Positions 52,500 to 61,778 of a stretch of 64,000 nucleotides of DNA are shown in pieces. Position 1 is the first letter of the stretch. Every line of letters starts with the position of its first letter. The position numbers and the translations under genes are program-made. The DNA is from Bacteroidia bacterium (lineage in GTDB: Bacteria; Bacteroidota; Bacteroidia; Flavobacteriales; Flavobacteriaceae): NCBI GenBank assembly GCA_030430535.1, contig JAUIKY010000001.1, positions 1 through 64,000 on the forward strand, given 5' to 3'. Below the pieces are notes generated by a model. The model was not told the origin of the DNA. It ran no database searches and was given only the letters and a program-made list of their open reading frames with translations.

Positions 52500-53516
52500 T
52501 TATTTTTTTGATGAATGTCGTTCTATTAATTTTGAATTTAATATGATTGTCTGTCCTTCTGAGGGGATTTCTTTTTTCGATATGTATTTCAACAATAATT
52601 CGGTTGCCGTTTTCCCAATTTCAGAGCCCGATTGGTCGATGGTAGTCAACGAAGGCTCAATAACCCTCGAAATAGGCTCGTTGCTAAACCCTACTATAGC
52701 GATATCTTCCGGTATCTTCAAACCTCTTTCCTTTATACATTTCATCGCGCCAATTGCTGCCACATCATTAGCCGAAAAAATGCCATCAACCTTCTGCCCA
52801 GAATTCAATAAATTTTGCATGCTAAGATAACCATCCTGTTCCATTAATCTGGAATTGATAACATATTCATTCTTAAAAGTAACATTATGTATTGCCAATG
52901 CCGCTTTATACCCATTAAATCGGTTTTTATATATCTCCAGTTGCTGCGGTCCAGAAAAATGGGCAATATGCTTGCAGCCTTTTAATATTAAATGCTCGGT
53001 TGCATCAAATCCGCATTTAAAATCATCAACCAACACACTACTGTAACCCGAAATGCCACAGTGCCTATCGAAAAAAACTAAAGGAATATTATTGTTTTTG
53101 GCAACTTCTAAATGTTCATAATTTATGGTTTCCATCGACACCGAAACCAAAAGCCCATCAACCCTGTTGGCTATCAAACCTTCTATAAGCTTCTTTTCCC
53201 TTTCAAACTGTTCCAGCGATTGGCTAATAATTACATTATAACCGGCCAAATAAGCAGTTTCCTCAATACCCTGAATAGCTGATGAAAAAAAATGGCGCGA
53301 TATCCTTGGCACCACCACCCCTATGGTATTCGTTATATTTTTCCGTAAATTAGAGGCCAGCATGTTACGCTGGTAACCCAACTCTGCTGCTTTGGCCAGA
53401 ACCCTTACCTTTGTAGCCTTAGTAACTCGTGCACTATCGTTTAATGCCCTCGAAACAGTAGAACTGTCAATCCCCAAAGCTTTGGCTATATCGTGTATGG
53501 TAGGTTTGTTGTTCAA
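52500..53516 (-). CDS. LacI-family transcriptional regulator
   Basis: The 338-residue repressor has an N-terminal HTH ([22 protein letters not shown], hinge [16 protein letters not shown]) and a periplasmic-binding-protein-like sugar domain. It is divergent from kduI and co-transcribed with manA. A 38-bp dyad lies in the 137-bp gap between the start codons, covering its own -7 box. It probably represses both directions until an intermediate of uronate catabolism binds. Confidence 0.9.
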   Translation of the reverse strand: MNNKPTIHDIAKALGIDSSTVSRALNDSARVTKATKVRVLAKAAELGYQRNMLASNLRKNITNTIGVVVPRISRHFFSSAIQGIEETAYLAGYNVIISQSLEQFEREKKLIEGLIANRVDGLLVSVSMETINYEHLEVAKNNNIPLVFFDRHCGISGYSSVLVDDFKCGFDATEHLILKGCKHIAHFSGPQQLEIYKNRFNGYKAALAIHNVTFKNEYVINSRLMEQDGYLSMQNLLNSGQKVDGIFSANDVAAIGAMKCIKERGLKIPEDIAIVGFSNEPISRVIEPSLTTIDQSGSEIGKTATELLLKYISKKEIPSEGQTIILNSKLIERHSSKK

Positions 53517-53549
53517 AATTTAAAATTGAAGAATTAGCTTCGCTTATTG

Positions 53550-53557
53550 CAAATATA
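53550..53557 (-). promoter_or_regulatory. -7 box of the LacI-family gene
   Basis: On the minus strand this reads TATATTTG (fits TAnnTTTG), 33 bases before the start codon. It lies inside the left arm of the 38-bp dyad. Confidence 0.55.
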
Positions 53558-53589
53558 CCAAAATCCAATCGATTGTATTCTGGTATATT
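53552..53589. promoter_or_regulatory. Candidate LacI-family operator dyad
   Basis: The inner 10-bp palindrome CAATCGATTG has the central CG typical of LacI-family sites. Around it, at equal distances, are the 9-bp arms AATATACCA and TGGTATATT, so both dyads share one centre (53570/53571). The arms coincide with the -7 box of the LacI gene (left) and a TATATTTT -7-like box for kduI (right). One bound repressor could block both promoters. Confidence 0.65.
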
Positions 53590-53653
53590 TTTAGTACTTT
53601 TACGGAGTTTTTCGAAAAAGAAACAATTTATAAATCATAAAAATCCGATTAAT

Positions 53654-54496
53654 ATGAAAACCAATTATGAAGTAAGATATGCTGCATCTCCTCAAGATGT
53701 TAAATCATACGACACCACACGATTAAGAGAGGAATTCTTAATTGACAACCTCATGGAGCCAGGCCAAGTAAATTTAGTGTATTCCCATTATGATAGATTT
53801 ATTTCTGGTAGTGCCGTTCCTACAAAGTCAGCTTTAAAACTGGAAGCTATCGACCCGTTAAAGGCCGAATACTTTCTTGAAAGACGCGAATTGGGCATCA
53901 TCAATATCGGAGGTTCTGGCTCTGTAAATGTCGACGGTACCAAATACGAATTGAATAACCGAGAGGCTTTATATGTCGGTAGGGGAAATAAAGAAGTGAC
54001 CTTTAGCAGTAAATCGGCTGATGAACCGGCATTGTTTTACCTAAACTCAACTCCTGCCCATAAAGAATATCCTAACAAAAAAATTGGGATAAACGATGTA
54101 GAGGTTGTAGAATTGGGTGCTCCTGAAACCGCTAACGCCAGAACATTGAGAAAATACATTGTAAACAGTGTTGTTGATGTTTGCCAATTGCAAATGGGAA
54201 TGACCGAGTTAAAAACCGGTAGCGTTTGGAACACCATGCCAGCACACGTTCACGACAGAAGAATGGAAGTCTATTTCTATTTTGATGTACCGGAAGACCA
54301 AGCCGTGTGCCACTTTATGGGTCAGCCACAGGAAACTCGTCACATTTGGATGCAAAACCACCAGGCTGTAATTTCTCCTGCATGGTCTATCCACTCGGGA
54401 TCAGGAACAAGCAACTACACCTTTATTTGGGGTATGGCCGGTGAAAACTTAGATTACGGCGATATGGACCATTGTAAAATTAACGAACTAAAATAA
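53654..54496 (+). CDS. kduI: 5-dehydro-4-deoxy-D-glucuronate isomerase
   Basis: KduI isomerises the unsaturated uronate product of pectin or glycosaminoglycan lyases. The 280-residue cupin begins at ATG 53654 ([20 protein letters not shown]). A TTG at 53573 in frame lies in the operator and is rejected. Zn ligands sit in [14 protein letters not shown] and [17 protein letters not shown]. The KduD-like dehydrogenase follows eight bases later. Confidence 0.95.
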   Translation: MKTNYEVRYAASPQDVKSYDTTRLREEFLIDNLMEPGQVNLVYSHYDRFISGSAVPTKSALKLEAIDPLKAEYFLERRELGIINIGGSGSVNVDGTKYELNNREALYVGRGNKEVTFSSKSADEPALFYLNSTPAHKEYPNKKIGINDVEVVELGAPETANARTLRKYIVNSVVDVCQLQMGMTELKTGSVWNTMPAHVHDRRMEVYFYFDVPEDQAVCHFMGQPQETRHIWMQNHQAVISPAWSIHSGSGTSNYTFIWGMAGENLDYGDMDHCKINELK

Positions 54497-54503
54497 GATA
54501 AAC

Positions 54504-55298
54504 ATGTCTATTAATTTATTCGATTTAACAGGTAAAGTCGCTTTAGTAACCGGAGGTACGCACGGTTTAGGACAAGCCATGGCCACTGGTTTAGGTAAAG
54601 CCGGAGCCACTTTGGTAATAAACGGAGCGTCTTCTCAAGAGAAACTTGATAAGGCCGTTGAATATTACAAATCTCAAGGGATTAATGCACACGGATATCT
54701 TTTTGATGTTACCAATGAAGACTTGGTAATCAAAAACATAGCTGCTATTGAAAAAGAAGTTGGCAACATCGATATTCTGGTAAACAACGCCGGAATCATC
54801 AAAAGAACGCCGCTGGAAGACATGGAAGTTGAAGACTTCGAGCAAGTGATTAAAGTCGATTTAGTAAGTCCGTTTATCATGTCAAAGCACGTTGTAAAAG
54901 GCATGATAAAAAGAAAAGCGGGTAAAATCATCAACATTTGTTCTATGATGAGTGAATTGGGAAGAAATACGGTTGGAGCCTATGCGGCTGCTAAAGGCGG
55001 ACTAAAAATGCTTACCCAAAACATGGCAACAGAATGGGCCAAGCACAACATACAAACAAATGGTATTGGCCCAGGCTATTTCGCTACAAGTCAAACCGCG
55101 CCTATCCGTGTAGACGGGCATCCGTTCAACGAGTTTATCATTAATAGAACGCCTGCAGCTCGTTGGGGCGATCCAGATGATTTACAAGGCGCTGCCATCT
55201 TTTTAAGCTCTAAAGCCAGTGATTTTGTAAACGGGCAAGTATTGTACGTTGATGGCGGTATTTTGGCTACTATCGGAAAGCCTTCAAACGAAGATTAA
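54504..55298 (+). CDS. kduD: KduD-like short-chain dehydrogenase
   Basis: The 264-residue SDR has TGGTHGLGQAMA (NAD site), NNAGI, Ser in ICSMMSE and the catalytic pair Tyr160/Lys164 in YAAAK. Next to kduI it most probably reduces or oxidises 2-dehydro-3-deoxy-gluconate, the next step of uronate breakdown. Homologues are also named gluconate 5-dehydrogenase. It is co-transcribed with kduI and the DUF4861 gene. Confidence 0.88.
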   Translation: MSINLFDLTGKVALVTGGTHGLGQAMATGLGKAGATLVINGASSQEKLDKAVEYYKSQGINAHGYLFDVTNEDLVIKNIAAIEKEVGNIDILVNNAGIIKRTPLEDMEVEDFEQVIKVDLVSPFIMSKHVVKGMIKRKAGKIINICSMMSELGRNTVGAYAAAKGGLKMLTQNMATEWAKHNIQTNGIGPGYFATSQTAPIRVDGHPFNEFIINRTPAARWGDPDDLQGAAIFLSSKASDFVNGQVLYVDGGILATIGKPSNED

Positions 55299-55312
55299 AA
55301 ACTCTGGATGCA

Positions 55313-56488
55313 ATGAGTAAAGCCACAATATGGGCAGGAGTTTTGTGCGCCGCCTTGTTTTCTTCTTGTAATCAAAAAGAGAACACAAAGTCAATTGTTG
55401 TGAAAAACACTTTGGATTTTGAAAGAACCTCGGAAACAGTAGAACTCAGTAAGGCGTTTTTAAAGGTTGAAGACCTAAACACTGTTGCCTTTAAAGATGC
55501 TGAAAGTGGCGAGTTACAAATCACCCAAACTGTAGATATTGACGGAGATGGCACTTTAGATGAAATTTTATTTCAACCAACAGTAGCTGCAAATTCCGAA
55601 AAAACTTTTGATATTGTTACGATTACTGAAGCTGAAAAACCGAAAGCGGAAATACTGTGCTATTCACGATTTGTACCAGAACGTACCGACGATTACACTT
55701 GGGAAAATAACAAAGTAGCCTTTCGCGTTTATGGTCCTGTTGCCCAAAAAATGGTTGAGGACGGTACACCGGGAGGCACACTTTCTAGTGGGGTTGATGC
55801 TTGGTTAAAAAAAGTGGAGTATCCCATTATCAATAATTGGTATAAGAAAAACGCCGAGAAACCGGGCGCTTACCACGAGCCTTCTCCAGAAGGGTTGGAC
55901 AACTTTCATGTTGGTGTGAGTCGTGGAGTTGGTGGCATTGCCATTAAGCAGGATACCACGTATTATTTTTCTAAAAACTACACCCAATGGCGTACCATTA
56001 CTACGGGGCCAATTCGAACCAGTTTCCATTTGGAATATGAAACTTGGGATGCCGGAGGAAATCAAATTAAGGAGTCAAAAACCATTAGCTTGGATTTGGG
56101 CAGTAACCTATCGAAGTTCGTTGTCCATATTGAAGGTACCGATTCTATTTCCGCTGGTTTAACATTACACGAAAAAGATGGAGAAGTTACTGGTAACGAT
56201 GAAAATGGTTGGGTAAGCTATTGGCAGCCACATGCCGATTCTGAAATTGGTATGGCCATCGTGGCAAAAAAAGAAACCTTTTTAGGTTTTGAAAAATATG
56301 ACACCGAAGCCATAGACCTTAGTAATGCCTACGCCCATTTAAAAGTAAACAATAATGAAGTAACATATTACGCTGGCTTTACTTGGAAAGAAGCAGAACA
56401 ATATGCTGCTCCTTCAGAATGGGAAAATTATTTGAATCAGTTTTCAAAACAAATTAACACGCCTTTAGAGGTGAGTTGGGCTGAGTAG
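55313..56488 (+). CDS. DUF4861 lipoprotein of uronate loci
   Basis: The 391-residue protein has a lipobox LFSSCNQ (Cys19) and is recognised as DUF4861, a family found in polysaccharide utilization loci for pectic or ulvan-type sugars. Motifs visible are DIDGDGTLDEILFQP, YGPVAQKMVEDGTPGG and TLHEKDGEVTGNDENGWVSY. The carbohydrate fold is expected, but activity is unproven. It starts 14 bases after the KduD stop and ends at a terminator. Confidence 0.82.
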   Translation: MSKATIWAGVLCAALFSSCNQKENTKSIVVKNTLDFERTSETVELSKAFLKVEDLNTVAFKDAESGELQITQTVDIDGDGTLDEILFQPTVAANSEKTFDIVTITEAEKPKAEILCYSRFVPERTDDYTWENNKVAFRVYGPVAQKMVEDGTPGGTLSSGVDAWLKKVEYPIINNWYKKNAEKPGAYHEPSPEGLDNFHVGVSRGVGGIAIKQDTTYYFSKNYTQWRTITTGPIRTSFHLEYETWDAGGNQIKESKTISLDLGSNLSKFVVHIEGTDSISAGLTLHEKDGEVTGNDENGWVSYWQPHADSEIGMAIVAKKETFLGFEKYDTEAIDLSNAYAHLKVNNNEVTYYAGFTWKEAEQYAAPSEWENYLNQFSKQINTPLEVSWAE

Positions 56489-56510
56489 TTTATTAACTTT
56501 AATTGATTAA

Positions 56511-56550
56511 AAAAAACCAAGGTTGGAAACTTTCTACCTTGGTTTTTTTT
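56511..56550. terminator. Terminator after the DUF4861 gene
   Basis: AAAAAACCAAGGT/ACCTTGGTTTTTT is a 13-bp stem with T-runs on both strands. The minus-strand TMEM175 remnant ends right against it. Confidence 0.8.
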
Positions 56551-56789
56551 AGAGTTTGGCCCATAAAATTTTGCCGTTAACTTTTTGAGTCAATTGCATT
56601 AAATAATGATGGTTGTTCCAATAGATGCCTAAGTAGATAAAACTCAAAAGATAACTTATAAAAACGGGAGCAATAGGGAACAATCCTTCAAAAGAAGTGT
56701 TTTCTGTTGCTTTTCATTTCCAAAACCATAATGGTTATAACAATGGTTAACAGGCCGTCACTAAAAGCTTCAAGTCAACCTGTCTTCAT
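56549..56789 (-). pseudogene. TMEM175/DUF1211-family remnant
   Basis: From ATG 56789 the minus strand reads MKTG, a stop, then LEAFSDGLLTIVITIMVLEM, the hallmark first helix of TMEM175-like potassium channels. A frameshift near 56700 leads to TSFEGLFPIAPVFISYLLS and FIYLGIYWNNHHYLMQLT, ending KILWAKL at the terminator. Against a family length of ~200 residues the C-terminal two-thirds is gone. The gene starts six bases after the shifted OsmC frame, so it was the last gene of that operon. About 60 bases at 56790-56826 hold nothing else. Confidence 0.8.
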
Positions 56790-56794
56790 AGTTT

Positions 56795-57180
56795 TTATGT
56801 TGATTCTACTTTTACTTCTCCGGGAATCATTTTTTTAAATAGGATATTTTGAGCCCATTTATAAGATTTTTCAGCATCTTCATTGTCAAGGTTGCAATGA
56901 GTTCAACCTCCTTTTTAAAAGTTACGGCCTGTGTGGTAATATTGCGTTTAAAACCAACATTAACAATAACTTGCTGTAAATCCCATGCTTTTCTGTTGGC
57001 ATACATCCTGATAGTCATCGCAGAACACGCAGCCAATGAAGACTCTAACAATTCGGTTGGTGTTAAGCCTAAATTTTGTCCACCAACCGATTCGGGTTCA
57101 TCGGCAGTAATAATGTGGTTTTTAGCTTGAATTTCGGTTTTGTATAGTTGTGTGCCAATCGTTGCTGATATGGTTTTCAT
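56795..57180 (-). pseudogene. OsmC-family protein, frameshifted
   Basis: The N-terminal ~98 residues are a normal OsmC domain (GLTPTELLESSLAACSAMTI with the peroxide-active Cys). Near 56890 the frame shifts. The original frame continues with LDNEDAEKSYKWAQNILF and KKMIPGEVKVEST to a stop at 56795-56797, whereas the shifted frame ends at 56827 with an unrelated tail. A 117-residue shortened product could still be made. It lies between a broken pirin and a broken TMEM175 gene. Confidence 0.75.
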
Positions 57181-57210
57181 ATAAAAATACTGATTGTTAT
57201 GAGTTAATAT

Positions 57211-58098
57211 TTATCCTCCAAAACGTTTTGGCTCTGGTAAAGGAATACGAACGGTTTCGGTTGGTACGTTTGGGAATTTATTGCCCTGCCAATCTTTTTT
57301 AGCTTTTTCAATCAGAGCTTTGTCTGAAGCCACAAAGTTCCATTCAATAAAACGTTCTTCAGGGAAGGCGTCTCCTCCAAAAATATATACGGTTGAGTTG
57401 GCTTCAATTTCAAAAGAACAAAGTGTTGCATCCTTAGCCACCAAAAGTTGTTTAGGTCCATAAGTATGACCATCGCTAGTAATGCTGCCTTCTAAAATGT
57501 AAAGTGCACTTTCACCAAATAAATGTTCACCTATTGAAATGGTTTGGTTTTCGGTTGCTTTAATTTCAATAAATTACAACGGACTATATACGGGCACTGG
57601 TGATTGCTTGCCAAAGGCGTGCCCAGCAAGGAGTTTAAATTGCACATTATTGTCTGTCCAACTAGGAATTTCGTTTGCTGAAACATGTGTAAACGACGGT
57701 TCGCATTGCTCATCGGCTTTTGGTAAAGCCACCCAAATTTGTAAGCCATGAAGCATTTTTTTGGAATCTCGTAAACGATCGGGTGTACGTTCGGTATGCA
57801 CAACGCCTTTACCTGCTGTCATCCAGTTAACAGCACCTGGGGTAATTTCCATAGCTGTTCCCAAACTATCGCGGTGCATTACAACACCTTCAAACAAAAA
57901 GGTTAAGGTAGATAAGCCAATATGTGGATGCATGGCGATATCCATATTGTCTTGGTCGCTCATGCAAACAGGCCCCATGTGGTCAATAAAAATGAAAGGG
58001 CCAACCATCCGTTTTTGACGAAAAGGCAACAATCTGCCTACCATAAAATTGCCAATGTTGGCGGCACGTTCTTCAATAATCAATTTGGTGTTAGACAT
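57211..58098 (-). pseudogene. Pirin-family protein with internal stop codon
   Basis: The reading frame is open over 295 codons except for one TAA at 57574-57576 (codon 175) in the context VYSPL-stop-FIEIKA, where homologues have Tyr. The N-terminal cupin carries the metal motif MHPHIGLSTLTF and GVVHTER. The C-terminal part (SIGEHLFGESALYILEGS ... EERFIEWNFVAS) is intact. A single base change would restore it. If the stop is real, only the N-terminal half is translated, or a short C-terminal piece from an internal GTG. Confidence 0.8.
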
Positions 58099-58113
58099 AT
58101 TTCTATTTTCTGT

Positions 58114-58428
58114 TTAAAGTTTATCGTAACCTTTAAATTTGGGGCTTACTAGGCGCTTCCATTCAGGGTGCTTTTTGATATAAGCGAATACATACGGACA
58201 AAAAGGTAAAAGCGATTTATCCTGTTCATCGAGATAATTTAAGGTTTTCTCTACCAAAGCAGATGCAACACCTCGACCACCCAAGACTTCCGGGACTTCG
58301 GTATGCACTAATGCGATTTGGCTACCAAATTCGTTGTAATCTATAAACGCAAAATGATGATCGATTTCTATTTCAAAGCGTTTTTTTGCTTCGTTTTTTA
58401 CTAATAGAATATTTTTAAATTCGTCTTT
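58114..58428 (-). CDS. NATD1-like GNAT acetyltransferase
   Basis: The 104-residue protein begins at ATG 58428 (MKDEFKNILLVKNEAKKRFE); an earlier ATG at 58461 would add 11 residues. It shows the short GNAT pattern of the NATD1/YjdJ family: FIDYNEFG, ALVHTEVPEVLGGRGVASALV (acetyl-CoA loop) and PFCPYVFAYIKKHPEW. The target is unknown. Co-transcribed with the intact pirin upstream and the broken pirin downstream. Confidence 0.82.
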   Translation of the reverse strand, partial: KDEFKNILLVKNEAKKRFEIEIDHHFAFIDYNEFGSQIALVHTEVPEVLGGRGVASALVEKTLNYLDEQDKSLLPFCPYVFAYIKKHPEWKRLVSPKFKGYDKL

Positions 58429-58488
58429 CATTTCCTTAAAGATATGAAAAAAGCAGTCCATTTCTGAACTGCCTTTGTGTTAAACTAC

Positions 58489-59361
58489 TTAATCTTCCAA
58501 ATACCCAAACTTGCCCATATTAAAATCTTGAAAAGCTTCAATCAATTCTTCTTTGGTGTTCATTACAAATGGCCCGTGGGCTGCAATGGGTTCATTTAGA
58601 GGTTCGCCGCTTAATACCAAAATTATGGTATCGGTGCTGGCTTCCATTGTAAAACTTTCTCCATCGTTGCCGAACATTACAAAATGGTCTTGCGGTGCTT
58701 CGGTTTCACCATTTATTTTAGCGTCACCCTCTACCATCAACAACGCCGTTGTGTAAGTTGACGGAAATGATAATTTGGTTTTTGCACCTTTTTTCAATCT
58801 CACATTGAACATATTCACCGGTGAAAATGTGGATGCAGGCCCTTTGTTACCATTGTAATCTCCGGCAATAATCTCAATTTCGCCATCGCCATTTGGTAAT
58901 GGTACTTTTTTCATTTCGGCATTGGAAATGGCTTGATATTTGGGTGGACTCATTTTATCCTTTGCAGGTAGATTCACCCATAATTGAACCATTTGGAACT
59001 CACCACCGGTTTTGCTCCATTCGGTTTCGTGGAATTCTTTGTGCAGCACGCCACTGGCTGCCGTCATCCACTGCACATCGCCTTCGCCAATAACACCACC
59101 GCCACCAGAGCTGTCTGCGTGTTCAACCTTTCCCTTGTAGGCAATGGTTACGGTTTCAAAACCTCTGTGCGGATGCACGCCAACGCCTTTGGGCTTGTCG
59201 GTTGGAGGGAAGTTATATTTGCTGTTATAGTCCATCATTATAAATGGATCCATACGTTGCATGGTAGATGTGCCCGGTATAAAGTTGTGAACTCTAAAAC
59301 CGTCGCCAACAAAGTGTGGCATTCCTGGTTTGGTTACTTTTTCTATGCTTCGTGTTTTCAT
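58489..59361 (-). CDS. Pirin-family protein, intact
   Basis: The 290-residue double-cupin protein has the pirin metal motif VHPHRGFETVTI (His, His), a Glu/His pair in the second metal site region (GVLHKEFHETEW) and the C-terminal HGPFVMNTKEELIEAF. Pirins bind iron and may act as quercetinase-like dioxygenases or redox sensors. It is the first gene of the run pirin - NATD1-like - broken pirin - broken OsmC - broken TMEM175 gene; since it is intact it may cover for the broken paralogue. Confidence 0.88.
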   Translation of the reverse strand: MKTRSIEKVTKPGMPHFVGDGFRVHNFIPGTSTMQRMDPFIMMDYNSKYNFPPTDKPKGVGVHPHRGFETVTIAYKGKVEHADSSGGGGVIGEGDVQWMTAASGVLHKEFHETEWSKTGGEFQMVQLWVNLPAKDKMSPPKYQAISNAEMKKVPLPNGDGEIEIIAGDYNGNKGPASTFSPVNMFNVRLKKGAKTKLSFPSTYTTALLMVEGDAKINGETEAPQDHFVMFGNDGESFTMEASTDTIILVLSGEPLNEPIAAHGPFVMNTKEELIEAFQDFNMGKFGYLED

Positions 59362-59406
59362 TTTATTTTTCCTTTCTTTAAGTTATAATTCACTATTAGT
59401 TCGAGC

Positions 59407-59486
59407 CTTTCGACTTCGCTCAAGATAAACTTAAGTAGAGAACTCTTTACAGTCAAAATCTGGCTTCGACTCCGCTCAGCGGTCAA
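59407..59486. repeat. Dispersed repeats, CTTTCGACTTCGCTCAAG type
   Basis: Two related short elements (59407-59425 and 59463-59486, GCTTCGACTCCGCTCAGC) lie in the gap between the intact pirin and the next gene. They belong to the GAGCGCAGTCGA family seen at 28784 and 45021. Confidence 0.5.
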
Positions 59487-59508
59487 GAACTTCACTTGAA
59501 CTTGCGTT

Positions 59509-59862
59509 TTAATTCATGTTCAATTTACAAGCCAATTCCATTTCAAAAGCGTTATCTAAATAGTTGTGATTTAGAAATGCCATTTTTTGGATTCTGAAAG
59601 CTCCTTTAATGTTAATTTCCAATTCTTTTTCGGTTGAAAAGTGGACTATCGAAACACTTTCATTAAAAAGTTTAGCGATAGATTCCAATTTTTGTTTTTC
59701 TGAATCTTCTATGGCAACATCAACTGCGATTATCCGATAATCCTGCCGTTGAAGAATGGCTAAAGCGTCTTCAACCGAATATGCCGACTCTAAAGTCCAG
59801 TTTAGAATTTTAACCGAAATGTTTCGGTTTGAAACCACCAATGCTTTTAATTGATTTTTCAT
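59509..59862 (-). CDS. Degenerate receiver-like hypothetical protein
   Basis: The 117-residue protein opens with LKALVVSNRNISVKILNWTL and has YRIIAVDVAIED, an arrangement like a CheY receiver without the conserved acidic pair, and then VSIVHFSTEKELE. I cannot assign it with confidence. It is divergent from nothing obvious; the Crp-family gene lies upstream on the same strand, 150 bases away. Confidence 0.5.
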   Translation of the reverse strand: MKNQLKALVVSNRNISVKILNWTLESAYSVEDALAILQRQDYRIIAVDVAIEDSEKQKLESIAKLFNESVSIVHFSTEKELEINIKGAFRIQKMAFLNHNYLDNAFEMELACKLNMN

Positions 59863-60012
59863 TGTAATACTCCTTTCTTTTTTACAGTGTAAATTTACTT
59901 TAACAAAAAAGGATGTACATTGATGTATGTTAAGAAAGAATAAGCTTGGTGGGGCGAAGTGGAAATGGCGTTAGAATTCCTTTAAATTTCAATTTGAATT
60001 TGAAAAATGAAA

Positions 60013-60609
60013 TCAATACGGTTTAAAGTTTTCCTTGGCCAGTGATTTCCTTACGCGGCTTAAACTTTCGGGTGTAACGCCTAAATAGGAAGCAATCATC
60101 CATTGGGGAACACGCAAGGTAACATCTGGGTAGGTTTTTATAAAATCCAGGTAGCGTGTTTTGGCAGAAGCGCCGAGCAATAAACTCACCCGTTTGTACA
60201 AACTGCGGATGTGGTTTTGTAGCAAACGTTCGTTGTGCGCCCTAAAATTGGGATTGATGTTAGCTACTTGATTGATGAAATCTTCACTTATTAAAACTAC
60301 GGTGGTAGGTTCTATGGCATCGATATAGTAGGTGGATGGCTGTTGAAAATAGGCACTTCCGCGGTCGCTGACTATCCAATTTTCAGAGGCAAATTGTAAA
60401 ATACTTTCCTTGCCTTCTTCATTTAAAGCATAAAACCGCAACAAGCCTTTTTCAACAAAAAACGAATGATTGCACACTTCGCCCTGTTTTAATAGAAATT
60501 CGCCCTTGGAAACCGTTTTAGTGATTATCAAATGGTCTATTTGTTCAATTTCATCTTTTGAGAGTTCGCATTGCTCCAAAAAATAGGTTTTAAAATTAGC
60601 TAACTCCAT
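60013..60609 (-). CDS. Crp/Fnr-family transcriptional regulator
   Basis: The 198-residue protein has a cyclic-nucleotide-binding-type domain (KGEFLLKQGEVCNHSFFVEK, LLRFYALNEEGKE) and a C-terminal HTH (VPQWMIASYLGVTPESLSRV). No FNR cysteine cluster is visible. Single-gene unit next to an AraC-type regulator; it may control the adjacent pirin/GNAT genes, which is inference from position. Confidence 0.85.
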   Translation of the reverse strand: MELANFKTYFLEQCELSKDEIEQIDHLIITKTVSKGEFLLKQGEVCNHSFFVEKGLLRFYALNEEGKESILQFASENWIVSDRGSAYFQQPSTYYIDAIEPTTVVLISEDFINQVANINPNFRAHNERLLQNHIRSLYKRVSLLLGASAKTRYLDFIKTYPDVTLRVPQWMIASYLGVTPESLSRVRKSLAKENFKPY

Positions 60610-60636
60610 GGTTAATATCTCTTACTGATATCTATA

Positions 60637-61527
60637 CTATTTTTTGTGGCTTTTATATTTTCCTGGGCTAATGCCAATACGTTGGGAAAACGTAGAAGTA
60701 AAGTGCTGTAGTGAAGAAAAGCCACAAGCATAAGCAATATCAGACATATTGGATTCCTCATTCATAATCATATCGATGGCTTTTTCAATTTTTAGATTAA
60801 TGATAAAACTATTTGGAGGGTAGCCGGTTAGGTTTTTAACCTCGTAAGTAAACTTGGTTTTTCCCATTCCAAAGCGGTAGGCCAAGTCGTCAATGATCCA
60901 CTTCTTGTTCAGATCTTGCATTACGAGATTGGTAAGGTTTTCAATAAAGTTGTTCTCTTCATGAATTTTTTGCTTTCTAAAAGCCAGATTTCTGTGGAGG
61001 TCTATAAAAAAGTTTTCAATAATATTGCCCACCATAATTTCAAAACCAGGATCTTGGGTGGTAAGTTCTCTTTCAAGTTCAACAAAGTACTTTTTAAAGA
61101 GTTTTGCTTTTTCAATAACTAAATTGTTATCATCGGCAATCATGGCGCCTAAACTCTCTTGGAACTTAGTGGATAGTTTGGTCCAATTCCCCAAGTTTAA
61201 CGGTGAATTTTTTGAATATTTTTTTGGTTTAATAACCATCCAATTTATTTGCCCGATGTCCATTTTTCCCGTAGGGCTTCCGTTTAATTGCCATGGGGCG
61301 GTTATGCACAGGTTATCGGGCAGAAGCTCAATTTCTTTATCGTCAACCACCCATTTGTATTTTCCGCTATTAACAAAATGAATTTCAATACCATCGTTTA
61401 AATGCGGGCGCATGCTTTCATCCAGTCGCACCTTAGAAAATTTCATACTACCAAATTGAACGATAAATGGTAATTTTTCTAATGGGCCAGGATTCTCTTT
61501 ATGCCACCAAATGCCAGGGTTGCTCAT
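60637..61527 (-). CDS. AraC-family transcriptional regulator with cupin sensor
   Basis: The 296-residue regulator has an N-terminal cupin-type ligand domain (LNDGIEIHFVNSGKYKWVVD, LCITAPWQLNG) and a C-terminal double HTH (WIIDDLAYRFGMGKTKFTYEV and MSDIAYACGFSSLQHFTSTFSQ). It is divergent from a Gfo/Idh/MocA oxidoreductase (251-bp gap), which it probably activates in response to a sugar. Confidence 0.87.
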   Translation of the reverse strand: MSNPGIWWHKENPGPLEKLPFIVQFGSMKFSKVRLDESMRPHLNDGIEIHFVNSGKYKWVVDDKEIELLPDNLCITAPWQLNGSPTGKMDIGQINWMVIKPKKYSKNSPLNLGNWTKLSTKFQESLGAMIADDNNLVIEKAKLFKKYFVELERELTTQDPGFEIMVGNIIENFFIDLHRNLAFRKQKIHEENNFIENLTNLVMQDLNKKWIIDDLAYRFGMGKTKFTYEVKNLTGYPPNSFIINLKIEKAIDMIMNEESNMSDIAYACGFSSLQHFTSTFSQRIGISPGKYKSHKK

Positions 61528-61778
61528 GTAATTTTAGATTTAGAGGTGCCACGTTAAGTGGGTTTTTCTGGTTAAAATTATAAACGGATTGTTTGAATAA
61601 TTTCTGCGCGATTTTAAAAAAAAATATCTAATTGGCAAAAGGGAAATTTATAAAATTGACCATCGATTAAAATTAATATAATTTTATTGTAAAAGTGTTA
61701 ATTTTATGTTTAAATTAAATTACATGTTGCATTTAGGTAATAAGGCAACTAAATCTTCTTTGTTTAAAATTATAACTT

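Noticed and set aside
53573-53653. TTG start for kduI
   Set aside because: It lies inside the operator dyad, and the 27 extra residues are not KduI-like; the conserved N-terminus begins at ATG 53654.
56827-57180. OsmC protein as a complete short gene
   Set aside because: The conserved OsmC C-terminus continues in another frame to 56795, so the 117-residue product is a frameshifted version.
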